Part shown: piece after piece, positions 4,703 to 6,720 of the stretch
Layout of the letters: the number at the start of each line of letters is the position of its first letter
Numbering within the stretch: the first letter of the stretch is position 1
Assembly (NCBI GenBank): GCA_023440865.1
Contig: JAEXRM010000152.1
Coordinates: 1 to 6,720 of the forward strand
Reading direction: 5' to 3'
Length of the DNA stretch: 6,720 nucleotides
Origin: Bacillota bacterium
GTDB taxonomy: Bacteria > Bacillota > Clostridia > DSM-8532
Made by a program: the position numbers and the translations under genes
The notes under the pieces: model-generated
Seen by the model: the letters and a program-made list of their open reading frames with translations, nothing else
Told to the model about the DNA's origin: nothing
Database searches by the model: none

Positions 4703-6720
4703 TCAGAACTCCATTTCCTTGTCTTTTCTTTTCTTGCGGCGCTTGCGGATCAGCAGGATGGTCACGATGATGACAGCCAGGGCCACGACGCCGATGCCGA
4801 TCTTGCCCCAAAGGGAACCGATGATCTTGGCGATCAACCCCTTCTCCGCCTCCGGCGTGACGGGCATGCCGTCGGGCCCGATGACGATCGGTTTCCCGTC
4901 GGGGCCGATGACCTCGCCCTGCGGCTGCTCCATCGGCATCTCCATGACATTGATCGAGAATTCCTTGACGATCTCCTTGGTCTCCTGGGAGGCGGATTCA
5001 TAGGTCACGATGATCCTGCCGCTGAGCGTGCCGGGCATCATGGGGGTGACGGAGATTTCGGCGTATTCGGTCTTGCCGGACTCGTAGTTGCCGAAATACT
5101 GGCTCTTGGGCTGAATCTGCGCCGCTTCGGCCGGCTCGGTCTCCACCTTCATCTTGACGTTGTAGAGCGTGTTCTTGCCCAGGTTGTACATCTCAAAGCT
5201 GACCGGAATGGCCATGCCGACCATGGTCTCGGTCTGGAAATTCGGCTCGGAGATCTCGAAGCGCGCCGGCTGGTAGACCGGGATGCCGATGACCTCCTCC
5301 GACTTGAGGGGATTGCCGTCCTCGTCCTCGTACTCGAAGATGACATTGATGTTGTACGTCTTGGACTTCGCGTCGGGAATGGTGTAGAGCCTCACCTGCT
5401 TGTCCACGACGCCCTTGGGTGCGATCGAGTCGATATAGAAGGTGTTCGAGGAGCCGACCGGCGTGAAGACGCTGCCTGTCTCGTTCGAGCTTTCCGTGAC
5501 GGTGAAGCTGGCCTTGATGTTGCGGATGGTCTTGGCCGCGTGCGTGTTCATGAACGACAGGCTCAGGTCAAACTCGCTGCCGGCCGTGACCAGCGTGGGG
5601 TCGGCGGCATAGCTGTAGACGATGATCTTGGGAATGTTCTTGCCGGTTTCCGTGCCGTTCGCGGAGCCGTTGACAAAGACGCCGACGGCCTGGCTGAGCG
5701 TCGTGCCGGCATCGGAACCGGAGCCGGGCACCTCGACCTTTACCGTGACCGGAGAGCTGCCGCGCTTGGCGGTCTCCTGCGCCTGGAAAGAGAAGGTGAG
5801 TTTCCTCTCCTCGCCGGCTTTCAGGCTCTTGAGGATGTAAAGGTTCTGGGAGGTGGGGAAGAACACGTCGGCGGCGACCTCGCCGCTGACCTTGACCTGC
5901 TTTGCCTCGGCGGTGCCCGTGTTCTTCACGACGACGGCGACGGATACGGAATCCCCTGGTTCCATCGTGGTCTTCGTGGGGGTGATGGACATGACCTCAA
6001 CCGTGCTGTCGGTCGCGGCGGAACCGCCGACGGGCACCCACAGCTGCATCGCGTCGGAGGAGGCGACCTGGCGGGCGTCCTGATACTCGAACTTGAAGGT
6101 GATGGGATAGGAACCGTTCTTGAGGGCGGCGGCCGCCTTGAGCTGCAGGTTCACGGTCTTGGATCCGTTCGCGTCGATGCGTTCCCAGGAAAGGCGGCTG
6201 CTGCCCGATGCGAGCATGAGGCTGTCGGCGCCCAGCCCTTCGAGTGTGACCTTGACGTTTGTCGCCGGCAGGCTTCCCTGGTTGCGGATCGTGACGGGCA
6301 GGACGAAGGTGCCGCCGGCCGCGGCTGCGGGCGACGGCTGGCCCGCTTCGGCCACGAGGAGGGCGGGGGTGTTGGCGTTGCCGACGGAGAGGGGGACGGA
6401 GGCGGAAGCCGAGAACGGGTTGCTCCAGGCATTGCCGTAGGAAAGGCTCAGCGGCAGCTTGTAGGCGCCTGCCTTGGCATAGACGTCGGTCGTGACGGTC
6501 ATGTCGACTGTGACCGTCTCTCCGGGCTTGATTTCAGGGATGGGGAGGGCGTTGCCGAACGTCGCCGCGGTGAAGGGGGTCGTGTTGTCCTCCGCGAGCG
6601 AGAGGTTGACGTTGCGCGCGGCGTAGGCCGTGTTCGTGTTCTTGACCAGCAGGCGGATCACGTTCTGGCGGCCGGCATCGGTCCAGTCTGCCCCGGAGAC
6701 GGCGACGGAGAGGGTGGGCT
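4703..6720 (-). CDS. Multi-domain beta-sandwich surface protein with C-terminal membrane anchor (COG1361/CARDB-like), 5'-truncated
   Basis: Large extracellular protein of tandem Ig-like beta-sandwich domains. The frame is open to the right edge, so the 671 visible residues lack the N-terminus and any signal peptide; the GTG at 6661 is internal, since the family-like sequence continues upstream (PTLSVAVSGADWTDAGRQNV). Numbering visible residues, at least five domains of roughly 100-120 residues recur near 1-112, 118-232, 239-350, 363-485 and 486-593. Each has a hydrophobic strand followed by N.G/NT and a V.V strand, for example VTIRNQGSLPATNVKVTL, VAVVVKNTGTAEAKQVKV and VSFEMYNLGKNTLYNVKM. A Pro/Gly linker with a duplicated VIGPDGxP unit (603-620) leads to one membrane helix at about 640-657 and a basic tail (RKRRKKRKDK), so the domains face outside and the C-terminus is cytoplasmic. 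No LPXTG sorting motif is seen. It is co-transcribed with the MacB-type permease. The role is unknown; a surface adaptor or substrate-binding partner of the transporter is inference. Confidence 0.85.
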   Translation of the reverse strand, partial: PTLSVAVSGADWTDAGRQNVIRLLVKNTNTAYAARNVNLSLAEDNTTPFTAATFGNALPIPEIKPGETVTVDMTVTTDVYAKAGAYKLPLSLSYGNAWSNPFSASASVPLSVGNANTPALLVAEAGQPSPAAAAGGTFVLPVTIRNQGSLPATNVKVTLEGLGADSLMLASGSSRLSWERIDANGSKTVNLQLKAAAALKNGSYPITFKFEYQDARQVASSDAMQLWVPVGGSAATDSTVEVMSITPTKTTMEPGDSVSVAVVVKNTGTAEAKQVKVSGEVAADVFFPTSQNLYILKSLKAGEERKLTFSFQAQETAKRGSSPVTVKVEVPGSGSDAGTTLSQAVGVFVNGSANGTETGKNIPKIIVYSYAADPTLVTAGSEFDLSLSFMNTHAAKTIRNIKASFTVTESSNETGSVFTPVGSSNTFYIDSIAPKGVVDKQVRLYTIPDAKSKTYNINVIFEYEDEDGNPLKSEEVIGIPVYQPARFEISEPNFQTETMVGMAIPVSFEMYNLGKNTLYNVKMKVETEPAEAAQIQPKSQYFGNYESGKTEYAEISVTPMMPGTLSGRIIVTYESASQETKEIVKEFSINVMEMPMEQPQGEVIGPDGKPIVIGPDGMPVTPEAEKGLIAKIIGSLWGKIGIGVVALAVIIVTILLIRKRRKKRKDKEMEF
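4859..4912 (-). repeat. Tandem 9-residue coding repeat (VIGPDGKPI / VIGPDGMPV)
   Basis: Two adjacent 27-bp units encode VIGPDGKPI and VIGPDGMPV in the linker just outside the membrane anchor of the surface protein. The peptide copies differ at two positions, and the DNA copies differ by several bases, so the duplication is not recent or has diverged. Confidence 0.8.

Noticed and set aside
4011..4811. 266-codon minus-strand frame overlapping the permease and surface protein genes
   Set aside because: It is an alternate frame of two well-supported genes, with a compositionally odd Arg/Asp/Gly-rich product.
6659..6661. GTG as start of the surface protein
   Set aside because: The same frame continues without a stop to the right edge with beta-sandwich-like sequence, and the protein would otherwise lack a signal peptide.

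Overview
The window is GC-rich and carries five protein genes on both strands, with no RNA gene, insertion sequence or CRISPR array that I can see. It suggests a high-GC member of the Bacillota, possibly a clostridial or Paenibacillus-like lineage. The clues are strong AGGAGG/GGAGGTG ribosome binding sites, a textbook intrinsic terminator, a chemoreceptor whose post-tip helix carries a DY...TGEQYS..A..V.DL segment common in Bacillota receptors, and a large surface protein held by a C-terminal membrane helix with a basic tail. This assignment is inference, not proof.

Layout. (1) 1-1334, plus strand: the 3' part of a methyl-accepting chemotaxis protein whose 5' end lies before the window. (2) 1335-1437: a 103-bp convergent gap with one weak GC-rich hairpin. 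(3) 1438-2322, minus: a PIG-L/LmbE-family deacetylase, started at an ATG directly behind a good ribosome binding site. (4) 2381-3094, minus: a histidine phosphatase-superfamily protein, 58 bp upstream of the deacetylase and probably co-transcribed with it from an extended -10 promoter near 3126-3134. (5) 3095-3295: a 201-bp intergenic stretch holding that promoter, a perfect 9-bp hairpin terminator with a T6 tract, and one copy of a 16-bp direct repeat whose other copy is the 3' end of the next gene. (6) 3296-4678, minus: a MacB/FtsX-type ABC transporter permease. (7) 4703-6720, minus: the 3' part of a large multi-domain beta-sandwich surface protein (COG1361/CARDB-like), running off the right edge.

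How the genes may work together. The surface protein and the permease are 24 bp apart in one transcription unit ending at the 3170-3196 terminator. They form a cell-envelope module: tandem Ig-like domains outside the membrane, anchored next to a permease with a large extracytoplasmic domain. The ATPase such a permease needs is not in the window. Since the operon ends at the terminator, it should lie upstream, beyond 6720, or elsewhere in the genome. The phosphatase-deacetylase pair is a separate small unit with no evident link to the transporter, and the chemoreceptor is independent.
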